DNA from: Clostridia bacterium
GTDB taxonomy: Bacteria; Bacillota; Clostridia; Christensenellales; Borkfalkiaceae
Direction: 5' to 3'
DNA: 36,760 nt
Assembly (NCBI GenBank): GCA_017398825.1
Contig: JAFQEV010000025.1
Coordinates: 1 to 36,760, forward strand
Part shown: positions 15,694-24,938 of the stretch, in pieces
How positions within the stretch are numbered: the stretch's first letter is position 1
Layout of the letters: each line of letters begins with the position of its first letter
Position numbers and translations under genes: made by a program
The notes under the pieces: generated by a model
The model's input: only the letters and a program-made list of their open reading frames with translations
Database searches by the model: none
Told to the model about the DNA's origin: nothing

Positions 15694-17736
15694 TTACTCT
15701 TTGTCTTTTTTAGCCTCGGCAATAATCTTACTCGTTTCTTCGAACGGAACTTCCTCGTAGCGTTCAAACTCTTGAGTAAATCTTCCGCGACCTTGCGTAA
15801 AGCTCCTAAGCTCTGCCGTGTAATCTAAGATTTCACTCTCGGGAACTTCACAAGTTACTATGCTGTTCTCACCGTCTTGATCGGTGGAAACAATTCTACC
15901 TCTACGCTTGTTCATATCGCCCATAATATCGCCAAGATAAGTATCGGGCGCAGTTACCGTTACCTTCATAACAGGCTCTAAAATTACGGGTTTTGCGTTC
16001 TTTACGCCTTCGGCGTACGCTATCTTTGCAGCGGATACGAAAGCAACTTCCTTACTGTCAACGGGGTGTGAACTACCGTCGTATAAAGTCGCCTTTAAGT
16101 TGATGAGCGGATAGCCTGCTAAAACGCCTTCCTTTATAGCCTCGCGAAGACCCTTATCTACCGCAGGGATAAACTGCTTGGGAACGGTACCGCCAACAAC
16201 CGCGTCAACAAACTCATAAACGCCGTCTTCCGCGCCACCTTCAAATTTAATTTTAACGTGACCGTACTGACCAGCACCGCCTGACTGCTTTTTGTGCTTA
16301 CCTTCAGCCTCGGCAACGCCTTTAACCGTTTCTTTGTATGCAATCTTGGGCTTTCTAAGTTCAGCCTCAACGCCGAATTTAGCTTTTAATTTCTTCTTTA
16401 TCGTTTCAAGCTGAGTTGCACCAACACCGGAGATAACCATTTCACCCGTATCAGAATTTTTTTCTACGTTGAATGAGATATCCTCGTCTTTAAGCTTGTT
16501 AAGACCTGCAAATATCTTATCTTCCTCACCCTTTTTAGCAGCGTAAACGGCGCGCTTATAGGTTGCGGGCGGAATTTCAAACGCCTTAAACTTAGTGTCA
16601 ACTTTTTCATACAAAGTATCGCCCGTTCTTGCGTTTTCAAGCTTGGAAAGAGCACCTATATCACCTGCAATAAGCTCGGATACAGCCTCTTGCTTTTTGC
16701 CGATAACGGTGTAGATACCGCTGATTTTTTCCTCGCCCCAACCGGAAACCTTGAGAGTTTGACCAGATTTAAGCTTACCGGAAATAACTTTTATATAGTT
16801 AAGTCTACCAACGTATGGGTCAACTACAGTTTTGAAAATTCTAACAACCGTTTGGTCGTCAACGTTAGGCTCAACGGCAACTTTTTCACCGTCAACGAGC
16901 GCCCTTTGAAGACCTGCGTCCTTGGGGCTTGGAAGAGTGGAAATTATCTTATCCATAAGATTGTAAATGCCGTGATTTTTGAACGCGCTACCACCGAGCA
17001 CGGTTATAGTTGAACAGGTGTTTATACCTATCTTTACGCCAGTCTCTATTTCTTCGGGGGAAAGTTCGCCCGTATCGAAGAATTTTTCCATAAGCGCCTC
17101 GTCGTTCTCAGCGGCAGCCTCGGAAACGGTGAGCTTAGCCTCCATATAAGCCTCTTTCAAGTAATCGGGGATAGGATATTCGTTTCTCTCCCAGTCACGA
17201 AGGACGCCGTATGCCACTTTTACAAATCCCTTCATCTTACCGTCAACAACGTTGGGTAAAATCATAGGTGCTATCTTGTGACCGTATTTAAGCTTAATTG
17301 CGTTAACAGTCTTTATAAAGTCTGAATTATCCTTATCAAGCCCGTTTATGAAAAGCATTGCGGGGATTTTTCTCTTAACACAGTAATCAATCGCCCTTTC
17401 CGTGCCTACCGTGAGCGTACCGCTTGCGCTTGCAACGATAATTGCGGAATCCGCAACGGCAAGTGCTTGAGCGAGCTCGCACTCAAAATCGTAGTAACCG
17501 GGCACGTCGATAATATTGAATTTGTACCCTTTATATTCTCCGCATGCGCACGCAAGTGAAATAGAAGATTTTTTTGCCGTTTCAAGTGGATCGAAATCCA
17601 TAACGGTGTTTCCGTCTTCAACTTTACCTTGGCGGTCAATAACGTTCATATTGAATAAAATAGCCTCTGCAAGAGTGGTTTTACCCTCACCGCTATGACC
17701 TATCAGCGCTACGTTTCTAATTTTGTCTACGTCCAT
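15694..17736 (-). CDS. EF-G-like GTPase (EF-G2 type paralogue)
   Basis: A 680-residue translational GTPase homologue with all EF-G domains, including the domain IV/V region (KHKKQSGGAGQYGHVKIKFE near residue 470). G1 is GHSGEGKTT near residue 13. G3 is DVPGYYDF near 78, where the EF-G catalytic histidine is replaced by tyrosine, as is usual in the EF-G2 branch. G4 reads NGLD (in FINGLDKDN near 130) instead of NKxD, because the codon is GGG. These changes argue for altered nucleotide handling, and this is not the housekeeping fusA. It leads an operon with PfkB and HD genes, has AGGAG upstream and a good promoter at 17781-17809. The cellular role is unknown. Confidence 0.88.
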   Translation of the reverse strand: MDVDKIRNVALIGHSGEGKTTLAEAILFNMNVIDRQGKVEDGNTVMDFDPLETAKKSSISLACACGEYKGYKFNIIDVPGYYDFECELAQALAVADSAIIVASASGTLTVGTERAIDYCVKRKIPAMLFINGLDKDNSDFIKTVNAIKLKYGHKIAPMILPNVVDGKMKGFVKVAYGVLRDWERNEYPIPDYLKEAYMEAKLTVSEAAAENDEALMEKFFDTGELSPEEIETGVKIGINTCSTITVLGGSAFKNHGIYNLMDKIISTLPSPKDAGLQRALVDGEKVAVEPNVDDQTVVRIFKTVVDPYVGRLNYIKVISGKLKSGQTLKVSGWGEEKISGIYTVIGKKQEAVSELIAGDIGALSKLENARTGDTLYEKVDTKFKAFEIPPATYKRAVYAAKKGEEDKIFAGLNKLKDEDISFNVEKNSDTGEMVISGVGATQLETIKKKLKAKFGVEAELRKPKIAYKETVKGVAEAEGKHKKQSGGAGQYGHVKIKFEGGAEDGVYEFVDAVVGGTVPKQFIPAVDKGLREAIKEGVLAGYPLINLKATLYDGSSHPVDSKEVAFVSAAKIAYAEGVKNAKPVILEPVMKVTVTAPDTYLGDIMGDMNKRRGRIVSTDQDGENSIVTCEVPESEILDYTAELRSFTQGRGRFTQEFERYEEVPFEETSKIIAEAKKDKE

Positions 17737-17780
17737 AAATGTACTCCTAAGAAAATATTCGGAAGTTTTCCGTTAATAAT

Positions 17781-17809
17781 ATTATACAATAGGTTTTTTC
17801 GTTTTTCAA
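17781..17809 (-). promoter_or_regulatory. Sigma-A promoter of the EF-G-like operon
   Basis: TTGAAA (17804-17809) and TATAAT (17781-17786) on the minus strand are 17 bases apart, about 45 bases before the ATG. Confidence 0.85.
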
Positions 17810-17830
17810 TAGTAAATTTTTAATCACTAC

Positions 17831-17856
17831 AAAAGGAAGGTTTTAGCCTTCCTTTT
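17831..17856 (-). terminator. Terminator downstream of spoIVA
   Basis: Stem AAAAGGAAGG / CCTTCCTTTT (17831-17840 with 17847-17856), loop of six, lying 11 bases past the spoIVA stop. Confidence 0.85.
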
Positions 17857-17866
17857 TTTAAAAGCT

Positions 17867-19345
17867 TTATATAACGATAAATATATGCCCACCCCTTCCG
17901 TCGTTGACGATTTTAGTAACCGTCTTTCTCATCTTGCTCTTAAACTCCGGTTTCATTGAGGATAGCTTTTGATGCATTTCTTCTTGAACTAAGGTGGAGA
18001 GTTGCTTGCCGAAAATATCTGTTTTTAAAACCTTTTCGGGATTTTCTTCACTCTGGGTTTGGAGATACTCAACAAAATCTTTGCATTGCTTTTCCGTGCC
18101 TGAAATGGGCGAAACGTCTGCAGATAAATTTATCTTCATAAGGTGCATACAAGAGGTAGTCGCTTTAATCTTTACGCCGTATCTTCCACCGCGCCTTACA
18201 ACTTCGGGCGAACCGATTTCCACGTCGCTTTCCCTTGGAATAACTACGCCGTAGCCACCGTCTTCAACCTCGGCAAGCGCGCTTTGTAGCTTGCGGTAGT
18301 GCTCTTTTGCCTGCCTAAGCTCTTTAACGTAGCTCATAAGTGCAAACTCATCGCTAATACTGTCGCCTGAAAGGTCGGAGAGCATCTCGTAAAATAGCCC
18401 GTTTGGAACTTCTACTAAATAGCGAGCCGAGCCGTCGCCTAAGTTTGCAACCGATTTAGAAACCTCGGATACGCAGGGAGCAGATAGCAAAGCGTCCTCA
18501 ATAATTTTATAGTGTTTCATCTTGGTGGCAATACGAGAAACGTCCTTAACCTTTTCGATAACACTTGCAATCATCTCGTTGTCGCACGGGAGCACTTGCA
18601 TCCACTTAGGCAAATCTATATCAAAGCTCTTTAACGGGAATTCAAGCAGTAAATTTTCCAAAATTTCGCTAAAGCCGTTTTCGTCAATGTTTAAAAGGTT
18701 TACCTTGATTACCTTAACTCCGTATTTATCGGTGAGATTTTCCGCAAGCTCGGTTGCGGTTTTGCCGTTTACGTCGGTGGTGTTTAAAACGATTACGAAA
18801 GGCTTTTGGCACTTTTTAAGGTCGTCAACCGCCCTTTCCTCAGCCAACACGTAGTTCTCTCTCGGAATATCGCACACGCTACCGTCGGTAGTTACTAAAA
18901 TACCTACCGTAGAATGCTCTTTTATAACCTTTTCCGTTCCTATCTCGGCGGCTTTTGAAAGGGGAATAGGCTGTTCGTTCCAAGGCGTTTTTACGAGGCG
19001 TTCCTTTCCGTCCTCCTGAGCGCCCAACGCGCCGTCTACCATATATCCTACGCAATCGATGAGCCTAACCTTTGCCTGAGCTTTGCCCTTTATAGAAATC
19101 TTAACGCTTTCCGACGGCACGAATTTTGGCTCGGTGGTAGTAACAGTTTTGCCTGAGCCCGATTGAGGCATTTCGTCAATCGCGATTTGGCGCTTTACTT
19201 TGTTGGCAATATTCGGCGTTACCATAAGGTCCAAAAACTTAGTGATAAACGTCGACTTGCCCGTTCTTACAGGACCTACTACGCCTAAGTAAACGTCGCC
19301 GTCCGTCCTACTTGCTATGTCCTTATATATATCGAACTTTTCCAT
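17867..19345 (-). CDS. spoIVA: Stage IV sporulation protein A (spore coat ATPase)
   Basis: SpoIVA polymerises on the outer forespore membrane using ATP and forms the base of the spore coat. The length, 492 residues, equals that of B. subtilis SpoIVA. The N-terminus has the Walker A motif GPVRTGKS at residues 24-31 (lysine 30), the Walker B-like RLIDCVGYMVDGALG near 93, and the NTTDVNG segment near 208. The C-terminal anchor ends in NDGRGGHIFIVI, like the family. A GGGAGGA site precedes the ATG. It has its own upstream region with a possible sigma-E promoter and its own terminator. Confidence 0.97.
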   Translation of the reverse strand: MEKFDIYKDIASRTDGDVYLGVVGPVRTGKSTFITKFLDLMVTPNIANKVKRQIAIDEMPQSGSGKTVTTTEPKFVPSESVKISIKGKAQAKVRLIDCVGYMVDGALGAQEDGKERLVKTPWNEQPIPLSKAAEIGTEKVIKEHSTVGILVTTDGSVCDIPRENYVLAEERAVDDLKKCQKPFVIVLNTTDVNGKTATELAENLTDKYGVKVIKVNLLNIDENGFSEILENLLLEFPLKSFDIDLPKWMQVLPCDNEMIASVIEKVKDVSRIATKMKHYKIIEDALLSAPCVSEVSKSVANLGDGSARYLVEVPNGLFYEMLSDLSGDSISDEFALMSYVKELRQAKEHYRKLQSALAEVEDGGYGVVIPRESDVEIGSPEVVRRGGRYGVKIKATTSCMHLMKINLSADVSPISGTEKQCKDFVEYLQTQSEENPEKVLKTDIFGKQLSTLVQEEMHQKLSSMKPEFKSKMRKTVTKIVNDGRGGHIFIVI

Positions 19346-19370
19346 TAAAAAATCCTCCCGAATACTCTAC

Positions 19371-19399
19371 AGTATATGGGGGGATTATTTTAATTATTC
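19371..19399 (-). promoter_or_regulatory. Possible sigma-E type promoter for spoIVA
   Basis: On the minus strand CATATACT (19371-19378) resembles the sigma-E -10 element, with GAATAATT (19392-19399) 13 bases upstream as a weak -35 element. SpoIVA is sigma-E controlled in B. subtilis, which is the main reason for proposing it. The match is imperfect. Confidence 0.35.
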
Positions 19400-20155
19400 C
19401 TCGGTTTTATCCGATTCTTCTTTTTTATTTTTTGCGTTTTGTTTCTTTATGCGCGATTCCCTTATAACTTGACGCCAGTTGGTAGGGTGCTCTTCCTCGG
19501 TGAGCATTCTATTTATATTTTTCCTATGAGCGTACCAAGTTAAAAATATTATAGCGATTGCAAACAGGTTGGTAATTGCCGCTAATATTATATTGTTAGC
19601 ACTTGCCACTCTTGACATAATGTAATCGGTATATACGCTATAGCACATCGCTATTGCACCGGGAGTAGTTGCTATAAACGAACCCATAGCGCCTATCTCG
19701 GTAAAGAGTATGAACGCTATTGCAAGCGCACCGCTAATGAGCGCAATAACGGGGTTGCATACTGCAAAAACGCCGATTGTAGTTGCAATGCCCTTTCCGC
19801 CTTTAAATCTCATAAACACGGGGAATACGTGCCCAAGCACAGCAAAGAAACCACAGCCCACCTTTGCAACCTGCTCTATTGAAAGGGTCGTTCCGATAAA
19901 GTAGGTGTCGTTATATAAAAGGTATCCAACTAAGGTTGGTATTACGCCCTTTAAAATATCTAAAACCAAGGTTAAAACGCCTATTTTAAGCCCGAAATTT
20001 CTACTCATATTGAGCGTTCCAGGATTACCGCTACCCAAAGTTCTGATATCTCTCTTTTTAAGTTTAGAAATAATTATTGCAAAGTTTATATTACCTATAA
20101 GATACGAACCTATCGCAAGCAGTAAAAACTGCCACCAAAGCATGCTTAGCCTCAT
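19394..20155 (-). CDS. plsY: Acyl-phosphate:glycerol-3-phosphate acyltransferase
   Basis: Integral membrane enzyme for the first acylation of phospholipid synthesis. The 253-residue protein has several membrane helices and the PlsY signatures GSGNPGTLNMSRNFG near residue 41 (canonical form GSGNxGATNxxR) and GHVFPVFMRFKGGKGIATT near 109. About 45 charged residues extend the C-terminus beyond the usual 200-residue core, ending in KKEESDKTEE. The start ATG overlaps the der stop by four bases (ATGA), so the two genes are translationally coupled. Confidence 0.93.
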   Translation of the reverse strand: MRLSMLWWQFLLLAIGSYLIGNINFAIIISKLKKRDIRTLGSGNPGTLNMSRNFGLKIGVLTLVLDILKGVIPTLVGYLLYNDTYFIGTTLSIEQVAKVGCGFFAVLGHVFPVFMRFKGGKGIATTIGVFAVCNPVIALISGALAIAFILFTEIGAMGSFIATTPGAIAMCYSVYTDYIMSRVASANNIILAAITNLFAIAIIFLTWYAHRKNINRMLTEEEHPTNWRQVIRESRIKKQNAKNKKEESDKTEE

Positions 20156-21471
20156 TGTTCTTCCTCCGTCTTCTCTCTGATGAATAGTCTTATCGGCGTT
20201 CCGGAAAAGTCGAACGCATTTCTTATGGTATTTTCTAAAAACCTCTTGTAACTAAAGTGCATGAGCTCTTGATTGTTTACAAACATTACAAAGGTTGGCG
20301 GAGCAACCCCGTCTTGAACGGTGTAATAAATCTTGAGCCTTCTTCCGTGCTTTGTCGGCGGGTCGGTCGTTCTTACCGCATCGCCTATAAGGTCGTTGAG
20401 CGTTCCCGTTGAAATTCTCCTCTTGGAATTTTCCAAGCACTCGAGCGCAATGTTTAAAATCTTCTCCGCCCTAAGCCCCGTCTTTGCGGATACGAAAATA
20501 GACTTGTAATAATCCATAAACGCAAGGTCGGCGTTTAATTTTTCGCGGAATTTTTCAATGGTAAAGGTGTCCTTTTCAACCAAATCCCACTTGTTCATAA
20601 CCACTACTGAGGGTTTGCCCTGCTCGTGAACGTAGCCAAGTATCTTAACGTCCTGTTCGGTGAGCCCCTCGGTACAATCGACTACAACGAGGCAAACGTC
20701 CGCCCTTCTTATCGCGCCGAAAGCGCGAACAACGCTGTAATACTCAACGTCCTCGTAAACGGATTTTTTCTTTCTAATACCAGCAGTATCGATAATGGTA
20801 AAGTTTTGACCGTTGTAGGTAAAAGGCGTGTCAATAGCGTCACGCGTGGTGCCTGCAATGCCGGAAACTATAGTTCTATCAAAACCTAAAAGCTTGTTGG
20901 TGAGGCTCGATTTACCTGCGTTTGGCTTTCCTACGATTGCAATCTTAATAGTCTCGTCCTCTTCCTCGGCGGAAACCTCGTCAAAATGCGAGCAAATCTC
21001 ATCGAGCAAATCGCCCAAACCCTTGCCCTGCTCGCAGGAAATTCCTATGGGATTGCCTATTCCAAGCTCGTAATAATCGTAAAGCAAGCTCTCATCATAA
21101 TTATCGAGTTTATTAACCGCTAAAACGATGGGTTTATTGCTCCTTCTAAGCATTGCGGCAACCTCTATATCGGAGGCGGTAACACCGCCTTTTACGTCGC
21201 ACATAAAAAGAATAACGTCACTCGTTTCAACGGCGATTTCCGCTTGCTTTTTAATGTGCATCCACATCTCGTCTTGAGATTTTAGCTCAATACCACCCGT
21301 ATCTATCAAGGTGAAAGCCTTTCCGCACCATTCCGCATCACAGTAAATCCTGTCTCTCGTAACGCCGGGTTTATCCTTTACTATGGATATTTTTTTGCCC
21401 GTTATTTTATTAAAGAACGTGGACTTGCCAACGTTCGGTCTGCCAACTACGGCAACAATAGGTTTTCTCAT
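20152..21471 (-). CDS. der: Ribosome-associated GTPase Der (EngA)
   Basis: An essential double-GTPase that helps 50S subunit assembly. The 439 residues contain two G domains: GRPNVGKSTFFNKI near residue 10 with DTGGIE and NKLDN, and GKPNAGKSSLTNKLLGF near 184 with DTAGIR and NKWDL. A KH-like C-terminal domain carries the typical YYTVQDGVAPPTFVMFVN segment. The ATG overlaps the stop of the DUF512 gene (ATGA). The order DUF512-der-plsY recurs in Clostridia. Confidence 0.97.
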   Translation of the reverse strand: MRKPIVAVVGRPNVGKSTFFNKITGKKISIVKDKPGVTRDRIYCDAEWCGKAFTLIDTGGIELKSQDEMWMHIKKQAEIAVETSDVILFMCDVKGGVTASDIEVAAMLRRSNKPIVLAVNKLDNYDESLLYDYYELGIGNPIGISCEQGKGLGDLLDEICSHFDEVSAEEEDETIKIAIVGKPNAGKSSLTNKLLGFDRTIVSGIAGTTRDAIDTPFTYNGQNFTIIDTAGIRKKKSVYEDVEYYSVVRAFGAIRRADVCLVVVDCTEGLTEQDVKILGYVHEQGKPSVVVMNKWDLVEKDTFTIEKFREKLNADLAFMDYYKSIFVSAKTGLRAEKILNIALECLENSKRRISTGTLNDLIGDAVRTTDPPTKHGRRLKIYYTVQDGVAPPTFVMFVNNQELMHFSYKRFLENTIRNAFDFSGTPIRLFIREKTEEEQ

Positions 21472-22757
21472 TTTATTTTCCTTCCGGATAGAGCGTTGAA
21501 AAAGCTCTCTCCACTACCGTCCGTAACGGTTACCTCAAGCCCTGTTTTAATAGATAAGTCTTTAAGTGTAAACCCGTCTAAAAACACGCTTTCTTCTCTC
21601 TTTAAACATACGTCGGGAAGAATTATTCCGTCGTATTTACTTAAGTCTAATTTCAAAACTGCGTTCAAAATATCTTTGCCAACGAGTAGCCCCGTGCAGT
21701 TGACGGTTTTGCCAAAAAACTCGTTTTCAACGGATAAAACCGTTGCGTTTAAGCCACTTACGTACCCTTTTACAAACTCTACTTGCTCTAAAATGAACGA
21801 GCTTGCCGAAGTTCCCGATACAACGATATAATTCTTGCCGTTTTGCGAAGTTTTTACCGCACTTTTAAGCTCCGACAAAAACTTTGCAGTCACCCCAACG
21901 CCGTTTTCTATTTGAGGATAGCCGTTGTAGAAATCTTCTGAGGGAAGAGGGAGCTTTGCCTTAAAGTAAAACTCATCAGCCGGCGTTATTATGTTAGTTT
22001 TTAACAAGGCGTTTAGCGAGCCTATTTGACTTATAACGCAGGTTGCATAACCCGAGTCAACGTCCTCTATATTGTAAAGACCTTCCCTGAACCTCGTTAT
22101 TCCGCACGGAACTACTGCAATAGATAAAACGTTTTTACCAAGTGCAACGAGATCATGGCAGGTTTTATCAAGCACAGCCCCGTCGTTTAAAGAGGGGACT
22201 AATACTATTTGAGTGTGAACTTTAATTCCGTTTTCAGTAAGCTTTTTAAGCTTATCTAAAACGTCACCTGCAAAGCGGTTGCCGAGGAGTTTTTTTCTAA
22301 CCTCACCGTCAGTTGCGTGAACGGAAACGTACAAGGGGCTTAAGTTTAAGCGAATAATTCTATCAATCTCGCTATCTGAAACGTTTGTGAGCGTTACGAA
22401 ATTACCGCGCAAAAAACTCTGCCTATAATCATCGTCTTTCAAATACAGCGACGGGCGCATCCCCTTAGGCATTTGGTCAACGAAACAAAAAACGCATTTG
22501 TTACGGCAGTTTTTAATTTCCAAATTGTCACTTTCAAACTCTACGCCTAAGCTCTCGTCCTCATCCTTTTCAATCTCGAACTCAATCTCTTCACTCCCCG
22601 ATTTTACGGTTACGGTGAAAAAACTCAAGCTGTCGTAATAAAGATAATCGAGAACGTCCTCACACAAAAAACCGTCGAAAGCAAGGATTTCATCGCCCTT
22701 TTTAATGCCGAGCTCGCGCGCTATTGAGTTTTTTAAAACCTTAGAAATTTTAAGCAT
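21468..22757 (-). CDS. DUF512 family radical-SAM-like iron-sulfur protein
   Basis: A 429-residue protein with an N-terminal PDZ-like segment (ISKVLKNSIARELGIKKGDEIL) and then the cysteine cluster CRNKCVFCF near residue 85, a CX3CX2C arrangement typical of radical SAM [4Fe-4S] binding. A DUF512 domain follows (VVPCGITRFREGLYNIEDV and DEFYFKAKLPLPSEDFY). Function is unknown in this family. I chose ATG 22757 rather than 22772, because GGAG stands six bases upstream of it and nothing suitable precedes the longer start. It heads the DUF512-der-plsY operon with a promoter at 22790-22818. Confidence 0.9.
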   Translation of the reverse strand: MLKISKVLKNSIARELGIKKGDEILAFDGFLCEDVLDYLYYDSLSFFTVTVKSGSEEIEFEIEKDEDESLGVEFESDNLEIKNCRNKCVFCFVDQMPKGMRPSLYLKDDDYRQSFLRGNFVTLTNVSDSEIDRIIRLNLSPLYVSVHATDGEVRKKLLGNRFAGDVLDKLKKLTENGIKVHTQIVLVPSLNDGAVLDKTCHDLVALGKNVLSIAVVPCGITRFREGLYNIEDVDSGYATCVISQIGSLNALLKTNIITPADEFYFKAKLPLPSEDFYNGYPQIENGVGVTAKFLSELKSAVKTSQNGKNYIVVSGTSASSFILEQVEFVKGYVSGLNATVLSVENEFFGKTVNCTGLLVGKDILNAVLKLDLSKYDGIILPDVCLKREESVFLDGFTLKDLSIKTGLEVTVTDGSGESFFNALSGRKIK

Positions 22758-22789
22758 CACAAACTCCGCCATTTTAAACTACGTTTATT

Positions 22790-22818
22790 AGTATACACTT
22801 ATTTTAAAATTTTGTAAA
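22790..22818 (-). promoter_or_regulatory. Sigma-A promoter of the DUF512-der-plsY operon
   Basis: TTTACA (22813-22818) and TATACT (22790-22795) on the minus strand are 17 bases apart. They start immediately after the terminator hairpin of the upstream gene. Confidence 0.75.
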
Positions 22819-22823
22819 GTAAA

Positions 22824-22848
22824 AGCGGTGTTCGTTTAAAACACCGCT
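22824..22848 (-). terminator. Terminator of the DUF308-like gene
   Basis: Stem AGCGGTGT / ACACCGCT (22824-22831 with 22841-22848) with a 9-base loop, followed on the minus strand by TTTACTTT. Confidence 0.75.
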
Positions 22849-22864
22849 CGTTTTTATCGTTTTT

Positions 22865-23476
22865 TTAAGCTTGGGCAGGAGCTTTTTCAATCGGTCTTTT
22901 TAAAAAACCAAGAATAAAGGTTATTATTCCAAACACCGCGCCGAACACCGTTGCAACCCATAAAATATGTAGATTAGTGATAAAGCGAACGGAAAGGAAA
23001 TACGCTCCTACGCTCACGAGAACTATTGCAAACACCAGCTTTATAACGGGATATTTGTTTTCACCGTTGCCTGCGTAGTACGCCTTAAAGATTTCAACCA
23101 CGCCCCTCATCCAAAGCGCAACACTTATTATAACGTACGCGTCGAGAGCGAATTTTGAAAACTGTGAAACTAAAAGAGCTATGGAAATTAACACAAGTAC
23201 CACGATTTCAATAACGCCGAGCGTTTTTACCACGCTATTGCCACCACGAGTAACTCGTATTCCTAAGAAGAGTATCGCGTATAACAAAACGATAACCGCT
23301 ATTAAAATCTTTATAAATTTGAGCCCCCAACTCGAGAAAAAGGCGTTGGGTGCAACCTTTTGCCAAAACGGCATTAAAAGCACAGATATTGCAGTTATTA
23401 ATACGCCGAGTACAAAGTATACCCAAAACAGCTTTGATTTTTTAGTGTTTAAAAATTTAGATAAGCCCTTTGCCAT
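22865..23476 (-). CDS. Multipass membrane protein, DUF308/HdeD-like
   Basis: A 203-residue protein with about six hydrophobic helices, for example LFWVYFVLGVLITAISVLLM near residue 16 and the Ile/Leu-rich helices near 50-70 and 85-105. The paired-helix layout is like the DUF308/HdeD group, but I see no diagnostic motif, so that is a loose assignment. An AAAGGAG site precedes the ATG. It lies 42 bases after rluD on the same strand; a TATACT box at 23506-23511 has only a poor -35 partner. Function is unknown. Confidence 0.6.
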   Translation of the reverse strand: MAKGLSKFLNTKKSKLFWVYFVLGVLITAISVLLMPFWQKVAPNAFFSSWGLKFIKILIAVIVLLYAILFLGIRVTRGGNSVVKTLGVIEIVVLVLISIALLVSQFSKFALDAYVIISVALWMRGVVEIFKAYYAGNGENKYPVIKLVFAIVLVSVGAYFLSVRFITNLHILWVATVFGAVFGIITFILGFLKRPIEKAPAQA

Positions 23477-23518
23477 AAAATACTCCTTTAAAGTTAATTG
23501 AAATTAGTATAAACGATT

Positions 23519-24430
23519 TTACTTTGTAAGCTTAAATCCGAGTTTTTCTAAAAGAGAAGAAAAATATTCGGGAATGGGAGCGGTAAACTCCACGAATTCT
23601 TTTGTGGACGGGTGCGTAAAACTTAGTTTTCTCGCGTGAAGAAGTTGGCCCAAAAGGTTGAACTTTTGATTTTTATATCCGTACACGGTGTCGCCAACTA
23701 TAGGGTGACCTAAGTGCTTTGAGTGAACTCTAATTTGATGCGTTCTACCCGTTTCAAGCAAGAATTTACACAAAGTGTAACCGCCCGCTCTTTCAAGCAC
23801 TTCGAAGTTGGTAACGGCCTTTCTTCCGCTCGAAGAAACAGCCATCATCGTTCTGTTTTTAGTCGAACGGGAGATATACGTTTCAATCCTACCGCTATCC
23901 TGTTTTAAATTGCCCTCAAGCAACGCAACGTATTCTCGCCTACAAGTCTTTTTTTCTATTTGGCTTGAAAGGCTCAAGTGCGCTTGGTCGTTCTTTGCAA
24001 CTACTAATAAGCCAGACGTATCCTTATCTATCCTGTGAACAATCCCTGGTCGAATAACTCCGTTTATCCCGCTGAGGCTATCGAGGTGATATAAAAGTGC
24101 GTTCACGAGCGTTTCGTCGCCCGTTCCGCTACCTTGATGAACGGTTAAGCCTTGGGGCTTGTTTATAACCGCAACGTCACTATCCTCGTAAATAACGTCA
24201 ATAGGGATATCAACGGCTTTTACCTCAAGCCCTACGGGCTCGGGAATTTCAACCTCGATAACGCTACCCTCTTTCACGATTTCTTTCGACTTTGGCGTAT
24301 TCCCGTTTACTAAAACGTTTCCGCCGTCTATTAGTTTTTGAATTTTAGAACGGGAAAAATCGAGGGCTTTGGCAAGATAAACGTCCAACCTCTCGCCCGA
24401 AACGTCAACCGTTATTATCTTCTTTTCCAC
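23519..24430 (-). CDS. rluD: RluD-type 23S rRNA pseudouridine synthase
   Basis: Converts uridines of large-subunit rRNA to pseudouridine. The 303 residues comprise an N-terminal S4 RNA-binding domain (LDVYLAKALDFSRSKIQKLI near residue 15) and the catalytic domain with IVHRIDKDTSGLLVVAKND near residue 133, where the aspartate is the nucleophile. The motif TGRTHQIRVHSKHLGHPIVGD near 220 is also typical. The start is GTG at 24430, overlapping the last 26 bases of lspA, with AAAGGAAG upstream. The lspA-rluD order is common in Firmicutes. The exact target uridines cannot be read from the sequence. Confidence 0.93.
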   Translation of the reverse strand: MEKKIITVDVSGERLDVYLAKALDFSRSKIQKLIDGGNVLVNGNTPKSKEIVKEGSVIEVEIPEPVGLEVKAVDIPIDVIYEDSDVAVINKPQGLTVHQGSGTGDETLVNALLYHLDSLSGINGVIRPGIVHRIDKDTSGLLVVAKNDQAHLSLSSQIEKKTCRREYVALLEGNLKQDSGRIETYISRSTKNRTMMAVSSSGRKAVTNFEVLERAGGYTLCKFLLETGRTHQIRVHSKHLGHPIVGDTVYGYKNQKFNLLGQLLHARKLSFTHPSTKEFVEFTAPIPEYFSSLLEKLGFKLTK

Positions 24431-24938
24431 CGTCTATTTCTTCCTTTGATTTCTTTTTAAAAATCCCGTCTTTATCGATAAACAAGAGGTAAAAGCACAG
24501 CGTTATCACCCCTGAAACGAGAGCTACGTCCGCCACGTTGAAAATCGCGGGGAAGATATCCGTTTCGTAAAAGAGGAATATAAAATCTCTAACCATTTTA
24601 AGCGCAAGCCTGTCAATGAGGTTGCCGAGCGCCCCTGCAAACATCAACGAAAGGGCAACCGCCACCCACCAAGACGGCTTTTTCTTGGTAACTATTTTAT
24701 AAATAAAATAGCCAAGTAATACCGCAAGCGCGATAAAGGTTATTACTATAAAGAAGGTCTGTGCCCAACTCTTTCCGCTCAAAAAGCTAAAAGCCGCTCC
24801 CTTGTTGTAAGAGATTTGAAACTTTACAAGCTTGTCAATTACAACAAAATTAAACTCGTTTTTAACAGCGAGATATTTAGATATTAAGTCAAGCGAAAGC
24901 ACTCCGCCTGCTATTATTAAACAAACGATATATATCAT
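24405..24938 (-). CDS. lspA: Lipoprotein signal peptidase
   Basis: An inner-membrane aspartyl protease that cleaves the signal peptide of prolipoproteins. The 177 residues have four membrane helices and the catalytic aspartates in GALGNLIDRLALKMVRDF near residue 107 and FNVADVALVSG near 134. ISYNKGAAFSFLSG near residue 42 is another family motif. A charged tail of about 20 residues follows the last helix. Its start overlaps the stop of the upstream 140-residue gene by one base (TGATG). A lipoprotein substrate is present nearby at 31039-31827. Confidence 0.95.
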   Translation of the reverse strand: MIYIVCLIIAGGVLSLDLISKYLAVKNEFNFVVIDKLVKFQISYNKGAAFSFLSGKSWAQTFFIVITFIALAVLLGYFIYKIVTKKKPSWWVAVALSLMFAGALGNLIDRLALKMVRDFIFLFYETDIFPAIFNVADVALVSGVITLCFYLLFIDKDGIFKKKSKEEIDGGKEDNNG

